The position numbers and the translations under genes were made by a program. A stretch of 47,248 bases of DNA from Proteocatella sp049670425 (GTDB taxonomy: Bacteria > Bacillota > Clostridia > Peptostreptococcales > Filifactoraceae). The notes under the pieces are model-generated. The model had not been told where the DNA came from. It saw nothing but the letters and a program-made list of their open reading frames with translations, and did no database searches. Positions 37,801-45,713 of the stretch are shown here, piece by piece. The stretch is taken from NCBI GenBank assembly GCA_049670425.1, contig JBATTG010000174.1, positions 1-47,248 on the forward strand, read 5' to 3'. The stretch's first letter is position 1. Every line of letters begins with the position of its first letter.

Positions 37801-38019
37801 AATCCAGCCAAGAGAGACATCATGGACAACCTCTACAGCTCAGGGATAAAAAAGAAAACAGCAGGACCGATGAGCATAGGCGCCCAGGTAGCATCCGGCT
37901 CCGAAGCCACAGTACAGATGCAGCCTTTCACCTGGGAAACCTGGGATTTGCCAAGCTACCACGAAAGACTTAAACCATCGTATTACATCCTTAAGGATGC
38001 CTTCTCAAAATTGAACTAG
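34828..38019 (+). CDS. Membrane-anchored clan-A glycoside hydrolase/transglycosidase with C-terminal CBM9-like domain
   Basis: 1063 residues from the ATG at 34828, which has AAGGTG at the right distance. In-frame GTG and ATG codons at 34819 and 34822 are too close to it. An N-terminal TM (~5-25) anchors a large extracytoplasmic protein. A TIM-barrel of clan A starts near 412 (FLKGVNLGAAKPGSF ... YISEMGANTIRVYTTLKPEF). Likely catalytic acids are Glu in LGIEWYPDF (~555) and in VLVAEFGVP (~700). From ~800 a CBM9-like beta domain begins (YVDGDISEWESE). It probably trims or remodels the glucan-like product of the preceding synthase. GH family and substrate are unassigned. Confidence 0.75.
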   Translation: MKKTIYILLNILIIAVILIPGYFILRPVYDWNQLPDTTLNVWVVDKTVPQPNYREHKALTWILDYKKIINDKTGKYFNGEEDYYGYFPLKKDIFETKEIPDIVETPDMIYLTDTYGVYQDDLTTSNAYDNSNKNIYGGLDEREINIIEKNLGNGNTIVGEFNIASSPTNEDNKKILESIFSLKWSGWRGRQFDDLKKDVEVPDRIVELYEAQENTVWEFKGHGFIFISDDDRIVVLERAKHYEDMGYVVKFTDKFKEKYNIQSDSPFKMWFEIIEPEPGNEVLANYEADLTEDGRKLLNDEEIPLSFPAAVHKINKDYQAYYFAGDFADMLNNAKLYKYDKLHKLKLLTTKYYKDKPEYFYWNCYVPLLSTIIDDVVKKAAAGDSPVEKFLPYPAKVDGKDFLVNVDGTWEKQFLKGVNLGAAKPGSFPGELAITKGEYLRWLKYISEMGANTIRVYTTLKPEFYDALHLFNKTSNNPIYLLQGVWVREEDINNLSDAYAQDSKIMNDFIKDGKDLVDVLHGNITLPVKPGFASGKYTSDVSRYTIGWVLGIEWYPDFVGGTNTNNPEKNSYSGKYLYTKNASPFEAFLCEVGDSIVAYETEKYDTQRPVSYSNWPTTDMIDHTNEPSVDEDREVVNLEHVKADKDFKPGVFASYHIYPYYPDFMNSQSEYATFKDENGKVNSYKAYLRDLMNHHTMPVLVAEFGVPSSRAMAHENLTMGYDQGNHSESEQGEILAKMLSDIHSEGYMGGLVFTWQDEWFKRTWNTMDFDDPSSRPYWSNPQTNEQEFGLMAFDPGEKESVSYVDGDISEWESETPVVNTDKLKLFTKSDEKYLYLMVDAKDFNFDYDKLVIPIDTIEGQGNDNPVDSNLKFSNQADFVIEINGKVNSRIKVDAYYDSFYYLYGYKLKMIPQNPLFTQKNTGLFNNMNLVLNKELYLPQEKRVLPFSFYETGLLRFGNANPESKDFNSMSDFIYKDGKLEIRIPWQLLNVMNPAKRDIMDNLYSSGIKKKTAGPMSIGAQVASGSEATVQMQPFTWETWDLPSYHERLKPSYYILKDAFSKLN

Positions 38020-38025
38020 CGCAGC

Positions 38026-38064
38026 AAAAAGCAGCAGTGGAAATATCAAACTGCTGCTTTTTTA
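38026..38064 (+). terminator. Terminator of the polysaccharide operon
   Basis: AAAAAGCAGCAGT pairs with ACTGCTGCTTTTT around an 11-base loop, followed by T-rich sequence. It can also end the convergent pirin gene. Confidence 0.92.
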
Positions 38065-38096
38065 TGCCTTCTATGCCATTTTGCTGGAATATCAAT

Positions 38097-38936
38097 TTAT
38101 TTCAATCCCTGTTTGTGTTTTATGAAGGTATTTTTATTCAGTTCATCAAAAGCAAGTTCAAGCTCTGCCCTCGTATTCATGACTATCGGTCCGCCCCAGG
38201 CTATGCTTTCTTTCAGAGGAAGTCCTTCTATAAAAAGGAATCTTGACGGTTCAGCTCCTGCCTCGACTTCTACGCGGTCGCCTTCACCAAAGAGCAGTGC
38301 TGATTTTTCATGATAGGTTTCCCCATCAATCGTACAGTCTCCCTCTAAAAGAAAGACTATGGTCGTATCCTTAAATTTGGAAGGAATTACAATTTCACTA
38401 CCCGCATCCAGGCTCACGTCCAGAAATGATAAATGTATATGCCTGGTTTTCGAACCTTGAACACCCCCAAATTTTCCTGAAAGTATCCGTACATGATAAC
38501 CTTCTTCTTCGACTACTTTTATATTTTCTTTCGTGATGTCAAAATAATGGGGCTCTGCCATTTTTTCACTGCCCGCCATATTGAGCCAGAGCTGAATTCC
38601 GAGCATTCGTTCTGCCGCTTGGGGCATTTCTTCGTGAAGTATTCCGGAGCCGGCCGTCATCCACTGAGCCCCGCCGTTTTTTATTATACCGCTGTTTCCA
38701 AGACTGTCCCTGTGAATCAGTTCCCCCTCTGCAAGATACGTTATGGTCTCTATCCCTCTGTGCGGATGCATAGGAAAGCCCTTTATATAATCTTCACTGT
38801 TTCTGCTGTCAAATGAGTCCAGTAGCAGAAACGGATCGAATTCTTCGGCCGTATCTCTTCCTAGTACTCTTAGCAGATGCACTCCGGCTCCATCTACTGC
38901 ATCTTGCCCTCTTACGACTTTGACTACTTTCTTCAT
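38097..38936 (-). CDS. Pirin family protein (bicupin)
   Basis: 279 residues, the family's usual length. The N-terminal cupin keeps the metal-binding set MHPHRGIETITYL and GSGILHEEMP (His, His, His, Glu). The C-terminal Pirin_C domain is present (SFLDVSLDAGSEIVIPS ... SALLFGEGDRVEVEAG). Bacterial pirins are quercetinase-like or redox-regulatory proteins, and the role here cannot be decided. The gene is alone, between two convergent or unrelated units. Confidence 0.93.
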   Translation of the reverse strand: MKKVVKVVRGQDAVDGAGVHLLRVLGRDTAEEFDPFLLLDSFDSRNSEDYIKGFPMHPHRGIETITYLAEGELIHRDSLGNSGIIKNGGAQWMTAGSGILHEEMPQAAERMLGIQLWLNMAGSEKMAEPHYFDITKENIKVVEEEGYHVRILSGKFGGVQGSKTRHIHLSFLDVSLDAGSEIVIPSKFKDTTIVFLLEGDCTIDGETYHEKSALLFGEGDRVEVEAGAEPSRFLFIEGLPLKESIAWGGPIVMNTRAELELAFDELNKNTFIKHKQGLK

Positions 38937-39027
38937 AAAAACCTCCCACTTAAAATATGAACAAATCTACCCTTAGTGTTTTAATACTATTGTTGCATTT
39001 AAATTCAATTAATGTTCAGGGCTCATC

Positions 39028-39579
39028 TTAGGAAAATATATCACTGTACTGTGCCTCATCATTTTCAATCCGGTATCTTCCATTGCTCTGCTTCAGAATC
39101 TCCAGCTGTCCCCGGTCTACTACCTTTTCCGATTTGTCACTTGTATTGACTACATAATATTCGATGGAGTAGTTATACAGCATATCTCCTGTATCTACCC
39201 TTTTATCATCGAGTTCGAGCGTTATTATAATATTGAGAATATCTTTGATATCGGCCTCTTTGAAGTAATTCACCCGTCTGCTGTAAAGCTCATCATCAAT
39301 AAATTTCTGATATCCGTCTTCTGTAAAATATTTTTCAAACCTCCTGTTCAGATATTTATTCATAGCTTCCATGTCTTTCTCCCTGCTGTCCGCAGAAAAA
39401 GAATCGACATCCACTTTTTTAAGGTCTATTGTCAGAACCTTATTAAGATAGTCCTTTGCGTAACCTTGAACGGAATCTATCGATGCATTCATTATGCTGC
39501 AGCCACTCAAAAATATCAACATAGTTGAAACCATCAGTGCTGAAATTGAAAATATAAAGTATTTTTTTGAATTTCTCAT
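39028..39579 (-). CDS. Small lipoprotein of unknown function
   Basis: 183 residues. The N-terminus MRNSKKYFIFSISALMVSTMLIFLSGCS is a type II signal peptide with the lipobox LSGC (Cys about residue 27). The mature part is charged, mixed helix/strand, with no family I recognise. It is exported and lipid-anchored. Confidence 0.75.
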   Translation of the reverse strand: MRNSKKYFIFSISALMVSTMLIFLSGCSIMNASIDSVQGYAKDYLNKVLTIDLKKVDVDSFSADSREKDMEAMNKYLNRRFEKYFTEDGYQKFIDDELYSRRVNYFKEADIKDILNIIITLELDDKRVDTGDMLYNYSIEYYVVNTSDKSEKVVDRGQLEILKQSNGRYRIENDEAQYSDIFS

Positions 39580-39668
39580 CCGCTGCCTCCGCTCTTAAAC
39601 TAACCCCGCTTGTTATCTTTCATTTATACCCATAATTGTTTGATGTAATATAAAATTAAAATGCAAAA

Positions 39669-39718
39669 ACAAGAGCCTTATTTCAAGTTAAGTGTCCTTT
39701 TCCTGAAATAAAGCTCGA
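39669..39718 (-). terminator. Terminator after the hydF 3' exon
   Basis: On minus, GAGCTTTATTTCA pairs with TGAAATAAGGCTC (one mismatch) around an 18-base loop, then TTGTTTTTG. It closes the hyd operon 12 bases past the hydF stop. Confidence 0.8.
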
Positions 39719-39729
39719 TTTTCTTGTAT

Positions 39730-39993
39730 TTAATAAACAACCTCGCCGAGTATTCCGCTCATATGGGCTATGAAAATTCCATAGTTGGTGACCGGAACGC
39801 TCTGGTCTTTGCAGCGCTGGATTCTTGAAATGACGTTTTTACGGTTCAGCATGCAGCCTCCGCAGTGTATGACAAGGTCGTAGTGCGACATGTCCCTTGG
39901 AATATCGCTTCCGCTCCTCCAGCTCAGCTCTATACCGTCTCCGAAGCGTTTCTTAAGCATGTTTGGTATCTTTATTCTTCCGATATCTGGTTC
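39730..39993 (-). CDS. hydF: hydF 3' exon ([FeFe]-hydrogenase maturation GTPase, C-terminal 87 residues)
   Basis: This stretch is the C-terminal end of HydF: EPDIGRIKIPNMLKKRFG, then HCGGCM with two of the [4Fe-4S] ligands. It has no start codon or ribosome-binding site of its own. The reading frame is continuous with the 5' exon if 39994-42226 is removed: the exon begins on a codon boundary (GAA CCA GAT). The spliced product would be 419 residues, the usual length of HydF. A short open frame that starts inside the intron end (to 40008) is not a separate gene. Confidence 0.88.
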   Translation of the reverse strand, partial: EPDIGRIKIPNMLKKRFGDGIELSWRSGSDIPRDMSHYDLVIHCGGCMLNRKNVISRIQRCKDQSVPVTNYGIFIAHMSGILGEVVY

Positions 39994-40231
39994 CAAAAAC
40001 GTGTACAAATGTACTCAAATTAGATAATTCGCACTTTTAATACTTTTTGGTATCATTTAAGCCTTGGTTGAGCCAGTGCATTTACACTTAACTTCAAGCA
40101 TAAATCTCCCACAACCGTATTTTCAAACTCTATATATTAAGTTTTTTATTCAACCCTCATTTCTGATAAAATATATGCTCTGCCTGATATGATCTCACAG
40201 GTTACATATATTTGTGATTGAATACATTCTC
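39973..40231 (-). ncRNA. Predicted omega-RNA (TnpB guide RNA) region at the IStron right end
   Basis: TnpB systems use an RNA whose scaffold comes from the element's right end and whose guide is the adjacent flank. Here the 220-bp non-coding stretch after tnpB ends at 39994 with a small GTACATTTGTAC hairpin (near 40003-40014). The guide would start at GAACCAGATATCGGAAGAAT (39993 downward). The exact 5' end is not determined. Confidence 0.5.
40020..40034 (-). other. 3' arm of long-range intron helix
   Basis: On minus GTGCGAATTATCTAA can pair with TTAGTAATTCGCAC (41735-41748), giving 14 pairs with one bulge. It brings the 3' splice site to the ribozyme core and loops out tnpB. Confidence 0.65.
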
Positions 40232-41617
40232 TTAAACTGTTCTAGATTCTAATATAGCTTTAACTTTTTTATATGGTGTATAAAGTGTAATTTCTTTATC
40301 ATCTTTTCTGTTTAATATATTAATACTTGCATTTATATCGGCATGGGTCTCGCCGCATTTGCTGCATTTAAATACATCACTGTTTCTTTTTCCAAAACTG
40401 CCGCAGACGTTACAAATCTGACTCGTATACGCAGGATTTATATAGGTATATTCAATCCTGTTTAAATCACATTTATACTCTAATCGCCCTCTTATATATC
40501 CCTTAATCCACCTTGAAAGCTTTAGCTTAACTGATTTAGGATATCTGTCATCCCAATTTACAAAATCTAACTGCTCCATTATGATTTCTTTGGGTTGTTC
40601 ATTTTGTATAAGCTTGTTTAAAGAATGATTTATATAAGATTTTACCGCCTGATCATGTTTTTTCTTATTATGATTGTATTTTACTTTTCCTAAATTGCAT
40701 TTTAATATATTTTCAGCTTTTTTGATATTTCCATCTTCTTTATACCGGTTACATAAAGCATAGAATCTATTTCTGTTAGAATTAACTTTACTGAGTCTCT
40801 CTGTTTCTTTATTTAAAAAATCGTTGAGATTCTCGCCGTAGAAATTTCCGCTTGATACTGCGAATAAATATTTATAGCCCTTATCGATGCCTATGATATT
40901 TTGATTGCAATTTGATTTTTTCTTAATTTTTAAAGGACAGTGAATTTCTATTTTCTTTCCTGTGAGCCTGACTATCATTGTTCTATCATAATGATTACTG
41001 TCAGTAAGCTTTATGGCAAGTCGTTTTCCTTTTACCGTAGAGCTTATATTTATACAATTATTTTTATATGAGTATAGTCCCGTGTCTACGCTGAAGCTTC
41101 GACCAATTATGCTGTATGGGATTTTACACTTACATTTTCTTGTATATCGTCTGATCAAATTGTTCAAATATCTGTAATTTAAATCCTTGTCCTTAAATAT
41201 TTCAGGAATTTCAAAATCTGTATTCGTAAGCACTTTGGCGTAAGCGCTGTCAAATTTTAAAACATAATTTATATAGTGCCTGTCTTCCTCTGATAAATTA
41301 CGATTTCTTTTTGATTGTTCTTTAACTTTTCGCCTGATGTTACTCCAGTTTGACTTGATATTCCCGAAAGCATCTGATAAAGCTAGTTTCCAGTATCTTG
41401 CCGGTAATTTCCATTGCTCGTAAAATTTATTTTTTGTCCATTCGTCTCTTATTTTTCGCTCTTTACTGAGAAGTGAAATGCTGTTAATCCCGCTGTATCT
41501 TGAATATACATAATTCCTTACATTCTTGTATTGATTTGCTATGAACTCAAGCTCTTTGAGTGTATCCACATCCAGTTCACAGGAATATTGTTTTACAGTT
41601 TTAATAACAGTATCCAT
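40232..41617 (-). CDS. tnpB: TnpB RNA-guided nuclease of the IStron
   Basis: 461 residues from the ATG at 41617, which is six bases after GAGGTG. A GTG at 41626 overlaps that site. The RuvC catalytic triad is intact: Asp in IIGIDKGYKYLFAV, Glu in IIMEQLDF and Asp in HADINASINIL. The zinc finger is CNVCG...CSKCG. It is therefore likely active. In such elements TnpB uses an omega-RNA to cut the empty site, with the target-adjacent motif equal to the left flank, here TTGAT. It lies within the intron, downstream of the ribozyme core. Confidence 0.93.
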   Translation of the reverse strand: MDTVIKTVKQYSCELDVDTLKELEFIANQYKNVRNYVYSRYSGINSISLLSKERKIRDEWTKNKFYEQWKLPARYWKLALSDAFGNIKSNWSNIRRKVKEQSKRNRNLSEEDRHYINYVLKFDSAYAKVLTNTDFEIPEIFKDKDLNYRYLNNLIRRYTRKCKCKIPYSIIGRSFSVDTGLYSYKNNCINISSTVKGKRLAIKLTDSNHYDRTMIVRLTGKKIEIHCPLKIKKKSNCNQNIIGIDKGYKYLFAVSSGNFYGENLNDFLNKETERLSKVNSNRNRFYALCNRYKEDGNIKKAENILKCNLGKVKYNHNKKKHDQAVKSYINHSLNKLIQNEQPKEIIMEQLDFVNWDDRYPKSVKLKLSRWIKGYIRGRLEYKCDLNRIEYTYINPAYTSQICNVCGSFGKRNSDVFKCSKCGETHADINASINILNRKDDKEITLYTPYKKVKAILESRTV

Positions 41618-41734
41618 CACTCTCACCTCGATTCTAATTTAAGTCTACCCATATAGACAAAAATTAAAAACATTGAAGCAATAAAATAATTAAAAGAGAT
41701 ATGGATTTTTATAAAGTTTAAAAATACGGTTGTA

Positions 41735-42226
41735 GTGCGAATTACTAATTCTTACATCTGCAACATTCTTAGAGCGTTCAACAAAGTTCGTTAGCCTCCG
41801 CCAGCACCATTACGTGCATCTTATACTTTCATATAAGCACAGACTATATCACAACCCTTTTTATAGGGTCCTCCCCACTTCCCCGCACTTGCAGGTACTC
41901 TCATTACGAGATAGTCGTTGAAGTTTCCCCTGTTCGGGGCTTACCTGCTGATTACCCATTAAAAAGAACTTAGGATTTAACCATATTCCATCTAGTTAAT
42001 TTTTTCTGCTTTCGCTACCTTCACGCTTAAGCTTGTTTCATCTTTACGTTGTGGTTTAACCAGCTTTAGGGACTTCCAGCAATTCAAGGAGTTTTGGCGT
42101 TTATATATAAACGCGCTCTGCACTCTTTACGAATGCAGGGAGCTATTTAGTATTATTTTAAAAATATTATTTTTATATACAGTTGTATATACTTGTTTAT
42201 ATTTTTAATAACTGTTTTGTTGCTCC
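41735..42226 (-). ncRNA. Group I intron ribozyme core (5' part of IStron)
   Basis: On minus the conserved group I elements occur in order: P (AATTGCTGGAAGTCCC, 42084-42069), Q (AATCAGCAGGTAAGC, 41953-41939), R/P7 5' strand (CTTCAACGACTATCTCG, 41923-41907) and S/P7 3' strand (GATATAGTC, 41850-41842). P4 (TGCTG/CAGCA) and P7 (GACTA/TAGTC) pair as expected. The internal guide that pairs with the 5' exon was not identified with certainty. Confidence 0.85.
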
Positions 42227-43222
42227 ATCAAGGGGATTGTGGGTGCAGGCCTCGAGTATGAGTATATGGCTGCCCGCATTCAGGCTGTCAATAGAGCCTG
42301 CCCCTTTGACAAATTCGTCTATATCTCCCTTGTACCTGGCCATAAGCACCGAAAAAGATGTAAGCATTGTCTCTTTCGGACAGCGCTCCTTCACGTATGC
42401 AAATACCTGTGAATCTGTAATTATAAGCTTCGGCGGATTTTTAAAAAGCTCCAGCGTTGCTTCGAGTCTGTCGGTTGTAATCATGGTAACTGCAGCCCTG
42501 TGGTCGAGCAGGTCTCTTATCGTCTGCACCTGGGGAAGTATCAGCCTTCCTTTTGGCGCCTGGATGTCCTGGGGCGCTACAAGCAGAACATGGTCGCCCT
42601 CGTTTATAAGGTGACTCGTTATTGAATCAAGTTCAAACTCAGCCGGTGCAAGCTCCACAAGTTTTTCTTTCAGCTTGTCTATATTGATATTCTCCTTCGC
42701 GCTTACGGATATGGATGAAAGCTCCGCCAGTTTCTCGGGAAGCGACTCTGTTATAGATAAAAGGATTCCGTCTTCATCAGCTTCCGGCTTCGTATTTTCG
42801 GATTCTTTATTAATACCCATCATATCCAGCTTGTTGACAACAAGGAGTACGGGTATGTTTTTTTCCTGCAGTTCTTCCAGCCATTTGAGCTCTTTTTCGA
42901 ATTCGCTCTGCTGGGCGCCAATTACCAGCACGGCAAGGTCTGTCTTTGAGATTACTTCTCTTGTTTTTTCGACTCTCATTTCCCCAAGGGTGCCTTCATC
43001 GTCAAAACCCGCCGTATCTATGAGGACACAGGGTCCTATCGGAAGAAGCTCCATGGGTCTGTAGACAGGGTCTGTTGTGGTTCCTGCCACGTCGCTCACA
43101 AGTGCTGTCTGCTGGTTTGATACAGCATTTATAAGGGATGATTTGCCGCTGTTTCTTCTTCCAAATATCGCTATGTGAAGCCTCGAGGCATTCGGTGTGT
43201 TGTTTAGTTCATTTACTGCCAC
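42227..43222 (-). CDS. hydF: hydF 5' exon ([FeFe]-hydrogenase maturation GTPase, first 332 residues)
   Basis: Starts at GTG (43222) five bases after GGAGG. It contains the GTPase domain: FGRRNSGKSSLINAV (P-loop), DVAGTTTDPV, DTAGFDD, NKLDM. It then runs through the dimerisation region to CTHNPLD, the first cluster ligand motif. HydF is the scaffold and carrier that delivers the 2Fe subcluster to HydA. Without splicing the frame runs 9 codons into the intron (GATKQLLKI) and stops, giving a 341-residue protein without the HCxxC ligands. Spliced to the 3' exon it gives CxHx46HCxxC, matching the known HydF motif. Confidence 0.93.
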
Positions 43223-43231
43223 ATTTTCCTC

Positions 43232-44653
43232 CTATACTCTGAAATCTCTTTCGCCCTGTCTTATACGTTCCAGCTGTTCCACGGTCTTCTTGTACATGGC
43301 TTCGTTTGGTATTTTTTCAACCTGAGCCTTGATAAGAGCGTCTCCGGCTTCCTTTGTCTCTTGTGAAGCATAATCCATGAGATATTCCTGAAGCGTCATA
43401 AGAGCATTGGGCTGGCACACATTTCCTATCTGGCCCGCCTTTGCAAGCGCCATGAATCTGTCTCCGGTTCTTCCCTCTCTGTAGCATGCGGTGCAAAAAC
43501 TTGGGATATATCCTTTTTTTGCAAGATCGAGAATTATTTCATCTATGCTTCGGTGGTCTTCTACGTCAAACTGCGAGGTGTTTTCCTTTACCATCTTGGC
43601 CATCTCATCATATCCGCCTACGCCTGTGCATGAGCCTCCGCTCAGCTGTGATACTCCAAGTTTAAGAAGTTCTTCTCTGCTTTGCATGGTTTCTCTTGTA
43701 GAGATTATTATTCCTGTATAAGGAACTGCCAGTCGAAATATTGCTACGAGCGTGTTGAATTTCTCGTCTGTTATTCCGCTGTATTTCGAAAGTTCTACTT
43801 CGCTTGCCGCTCTTATTCTTGGGAAGCTCATTGTGTGAGGTCCTACGCCGAAAGTATCTTCAAGATGTTTTACATGAAGCATCATTCCTACCGCATCATA
43901 GTGGTAATCCTCGTGAAGTCCAAGCAGGACGCCTATTCCTACATCGTCGATTCCACCCTCCATCGCTCTGTCCATTGCCTCGGTATGGTAGGCATAGTTG
44001 TGCTTGGGGCCTTTGGGATGCATGTATTCATAAGTATCCTTGTGGTAAGTTTCCTGGAACAGGATGTAGGTTCCGATTCCGGCTTCCTTGAGCTGTCTGT
44101 AGTCTTCAACTGTTGTAGCTGCAATGTTTACATTCACTCTTCTTATTTCTCCGTTTTTATGTTTTATCGAGTATATCGTCTTTATGCTTTCCAGCAGATA
44201 TTCAAGCGAACAGTTTACAGGGTCTTCTCCAAGCTCGAGTGCCAGCCTTTTGTGTCCCATGTCCTGAAGGGCTATGACTTCTCTTTCTATTTCTGCCTGT
44301 GTAAGTTTCTTTCTTGTCATCTCACCGTTGGAATTGTGGTAACCGCAGTATCTGCACTCGTTTACGCAGTGGTTTGCAAGGTAAAGTGGCGCAAACATAA
44401 CTATTCGGTTCCCATATATATGTTCTTTTATTTTTGCTGCAGTTTCGTGTATTTTTGCTATGGTTTCGCTGTCCTGAGCTCTTAGAAGAACCGCCACCTC
44501 TTTATAATCAAGGCCTTCAAATTTTTCGGCTTTTTCGAGCATCTTGCCTATGAGTTCCTGATTGTCACAGTTTGCCCTGGCATATTCAAGCGTCTGCATA
44601 ACCTCGTCATGATTTATAAAGTCTACGGCATTTTTCGATTTTGAATTGTACAT
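43232..44653 (-). CDS. hydG: [FeFe]-hydrogenase maturation radical SAM enzyme HydG
   Basis: 473 residues, start after AAGGAGAACAGA. The radical SAM cluster motif is CVNECRYCG (CxxxCxxC, ~residue 96). The second-cluster motif is CTACYREG...GNVC (CX2CX22C), specific to HydG and distinguishing it from ThiH. HydG cleaves tyrosine to make the CO and CN- ligands of the H-cluster. It lies nine bases upstream of hydF and 15 bases after hydE. Confidence 0.97.
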   Translation of the reverse strand: MYNSKSKNAVDFINHDEVMQTLEYARANCDNQELIGKMLEKAEKFEGLDYKEVAVLLRAQDSETIAKIHETAAKIKEHIYGNRIVMFAPLYLANHCVNECRYCGYHNSNGEMTRKKLTQAEIEREVIALQDMGHKRLALELGEDPVNCSLEYLLESIKTIYSIKHKNGEIRRVNVNIAATTVEDYRQLKEAGIGTYILFQETYHKDTYEYMHPKGPKHNYAYHTEAMDRAMEGGIDDVGIGVLLGLHEDYHYDAVGMMLHVKHLEDTFGVGPHTMSFPRIRAASEVELSKYSGITDEKFNTLVAIFRLAVPYTGIIISTRETMQSREELLKLGVSQLSGGSCTGVGGYDEMAKMVKENTSQFDVEDHRSIDEIILDLAKKGYIPSFCTACYREGRTGDRFMALAKAGQIGNVCQPNALMTLQEYLMDYASQETKEAGDALIKAQVEKIPNEAMYKKTVEQLERIRQGERDFRV

Positions 44654-44668
44654 TCTGTTCTCCTTTTC

Positions 44669-45700
44669 CTAAACGGGAATTCTATCAAGTGAAATCACAT
44701 ATTCTTCAAGTTCTTTTCTTGCGGTCTGTATATCTTTATTTTCTCCAAAATTGGTTGGATATATTTCATACTTGACCCTTTCGCTCCATGGGGTCACCTT
44801 TCGCATTATCACGTTTGCTCCGCTGCTGAACACGAGGTCTCTTTCCTTTGGGTCCAGGACTCCAAGCGAAGTTGTCGCCGGAAGGTTTGACATCGGCAGC
44901 AGCAGCCTGGTAAGGGCAACAGCTCTTCTTGTAAGGAGCGGCTGTCCGTTTGCGCTTCCTCGCAGCGGCGTATCTTCATGCGCTATGAATGGCCCGATTC
45001 CTGCCATGTCACAGCCTATTTCCCTCAGCAGGATGATGTCCCTGGCTATTATCGCAAGGGTCTGCTCCGGAATACCTATCATAAATCCGCCGCCGGTTTC
45101 ATATCCCAGCGACTTGATGTCTCTGAGGCAGGCTATCCTGTCCCTGAGCATATCGCCCATATGAAGGCTGGTGTAAAGCGCCTCGTCTGAGGTTTCATGC
45201 TTGAGCAGGAATCTGTCAGCTCCGGCTTCTCTCATGGCTTTAAGCTCGCGGTAGGGTCTTTCCCCTATGCTGAGGGTTATCGATATGTCGCATTTTTCCT
45301 TGATTTCCCGAACTGCCGCGCAGATTATTTCCTCGCTGTAAAACAGGTCTTCCCCCGACTGGAGCACTATGGTTTTGTAACCTGCCTCCCAGGCTTCTAC
45401 CGAGGTCTTTACAATCTCGCAGGGTTCTATCCGGTATCTCATAGTTTCCTGATTGTTGCAGTTAAGGCCGCAGTATATGCATTTGCATCTGCAGTAATTA
45501 GAAAATTCGAGTATGGCTCTTATCTGAACCTCTCTGCCTTTTTTAGAAAAGCACATTTCATCCGCCTTTTGAAAAAGGTATTCATCCGCGATTCCTTCCA
45601 GAAGAGGCCCTAGTTCTTCCGGCTTTGGAACGTACCCATCGTAAATTTTGTCTATGAGTTCCTTATGGCTTTCATTCGTGTGTTCGTGTGAATATTTCAT
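44669..45700 (-). CDS. hydE: [FeFe]-hydrogenase maturation radical SAM enzyme HydE
   Basis: 343 residues from the ATG at 45700, four bases after AGGAGG. A longer reading to 45739 overlaps the upstream gene and has no better site. The radical SAM motif is YCRCKCIYCG. The family features GGGFMIGIPEQT and GIGPFIAHEDTPL are present. HydE works with HydG and HydF to build the 2Fe subcluster. The hyd genes are co-directional with gaps of 9-15 bases. Confidence 0.96.
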   Translation of the reverse strand: MKYSHEHTNESHKELIDKIYDGYVPKPEELGPLLEGIADEYLFQKADEMCFSKKGREVQIRAILEFSNYCRCKCIYCGLNCNNQETMRYRIEPCEIVKTSVEAWEAGYKTIVLQSGEDLFYSEEIICAAVREIKEKCDISITLSIGERPYRELKAMREAGADRFLLKHETSDEALYTSLHMGDMLRDRIACLRDIKSLGYETGGGFMIGIPEQTLAIIARDIILLREIGCDMAGIGPFIAHEDTPLRGSANGQPLLTRRAVALTRLLLPMSNLPATTSLGVLDPKERDLVFSSGANVIMRKVTPWSERVKYEIYPTNFGENKDIQTARKELEEYVISLDRIPV

Positions 45701-45713
45701 CTTGCCTCCTGAC

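Larger units (their letters stand above)
39994..42226 (-). mobile_element. IStron (group I intron + TnpB) inserted in hydF
   Basis: A 2233-bp insertion that starts directly after TTGAT (42231-42227 on minus), the known target of clostridial IStrons, and ends in G (…GTTTTTG), as group I introns do. The 5' ~500 bp carries group I core elements, the middle carries tnpB, and the 3' end is non-coding. No TnpA-type transposase is present, so its movement probably depends on a relative elsewhere. Deleting it restores the hydF frame exactly. Confidence 0.88.

Noticed and set aside
39730..40008. A separate 92-residue gene
   Set aside because: It begins with a TTG inside the IStron end, has no ribosome-binding site, and its sequence is the HydF C-terminus. 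It is the 3' exon.
42183..42614. A plus-strand gene over the hydF exon/intron boundary
   Set aside because: It is antisense to hydF, with no ribosome-binding site and no recognisable domain.
43682..44485. A 267-residue plus-strand reading frame
   Set aside because: It is antisense to hydG, whose motifs are complete. Composition is that of a shadow frame.
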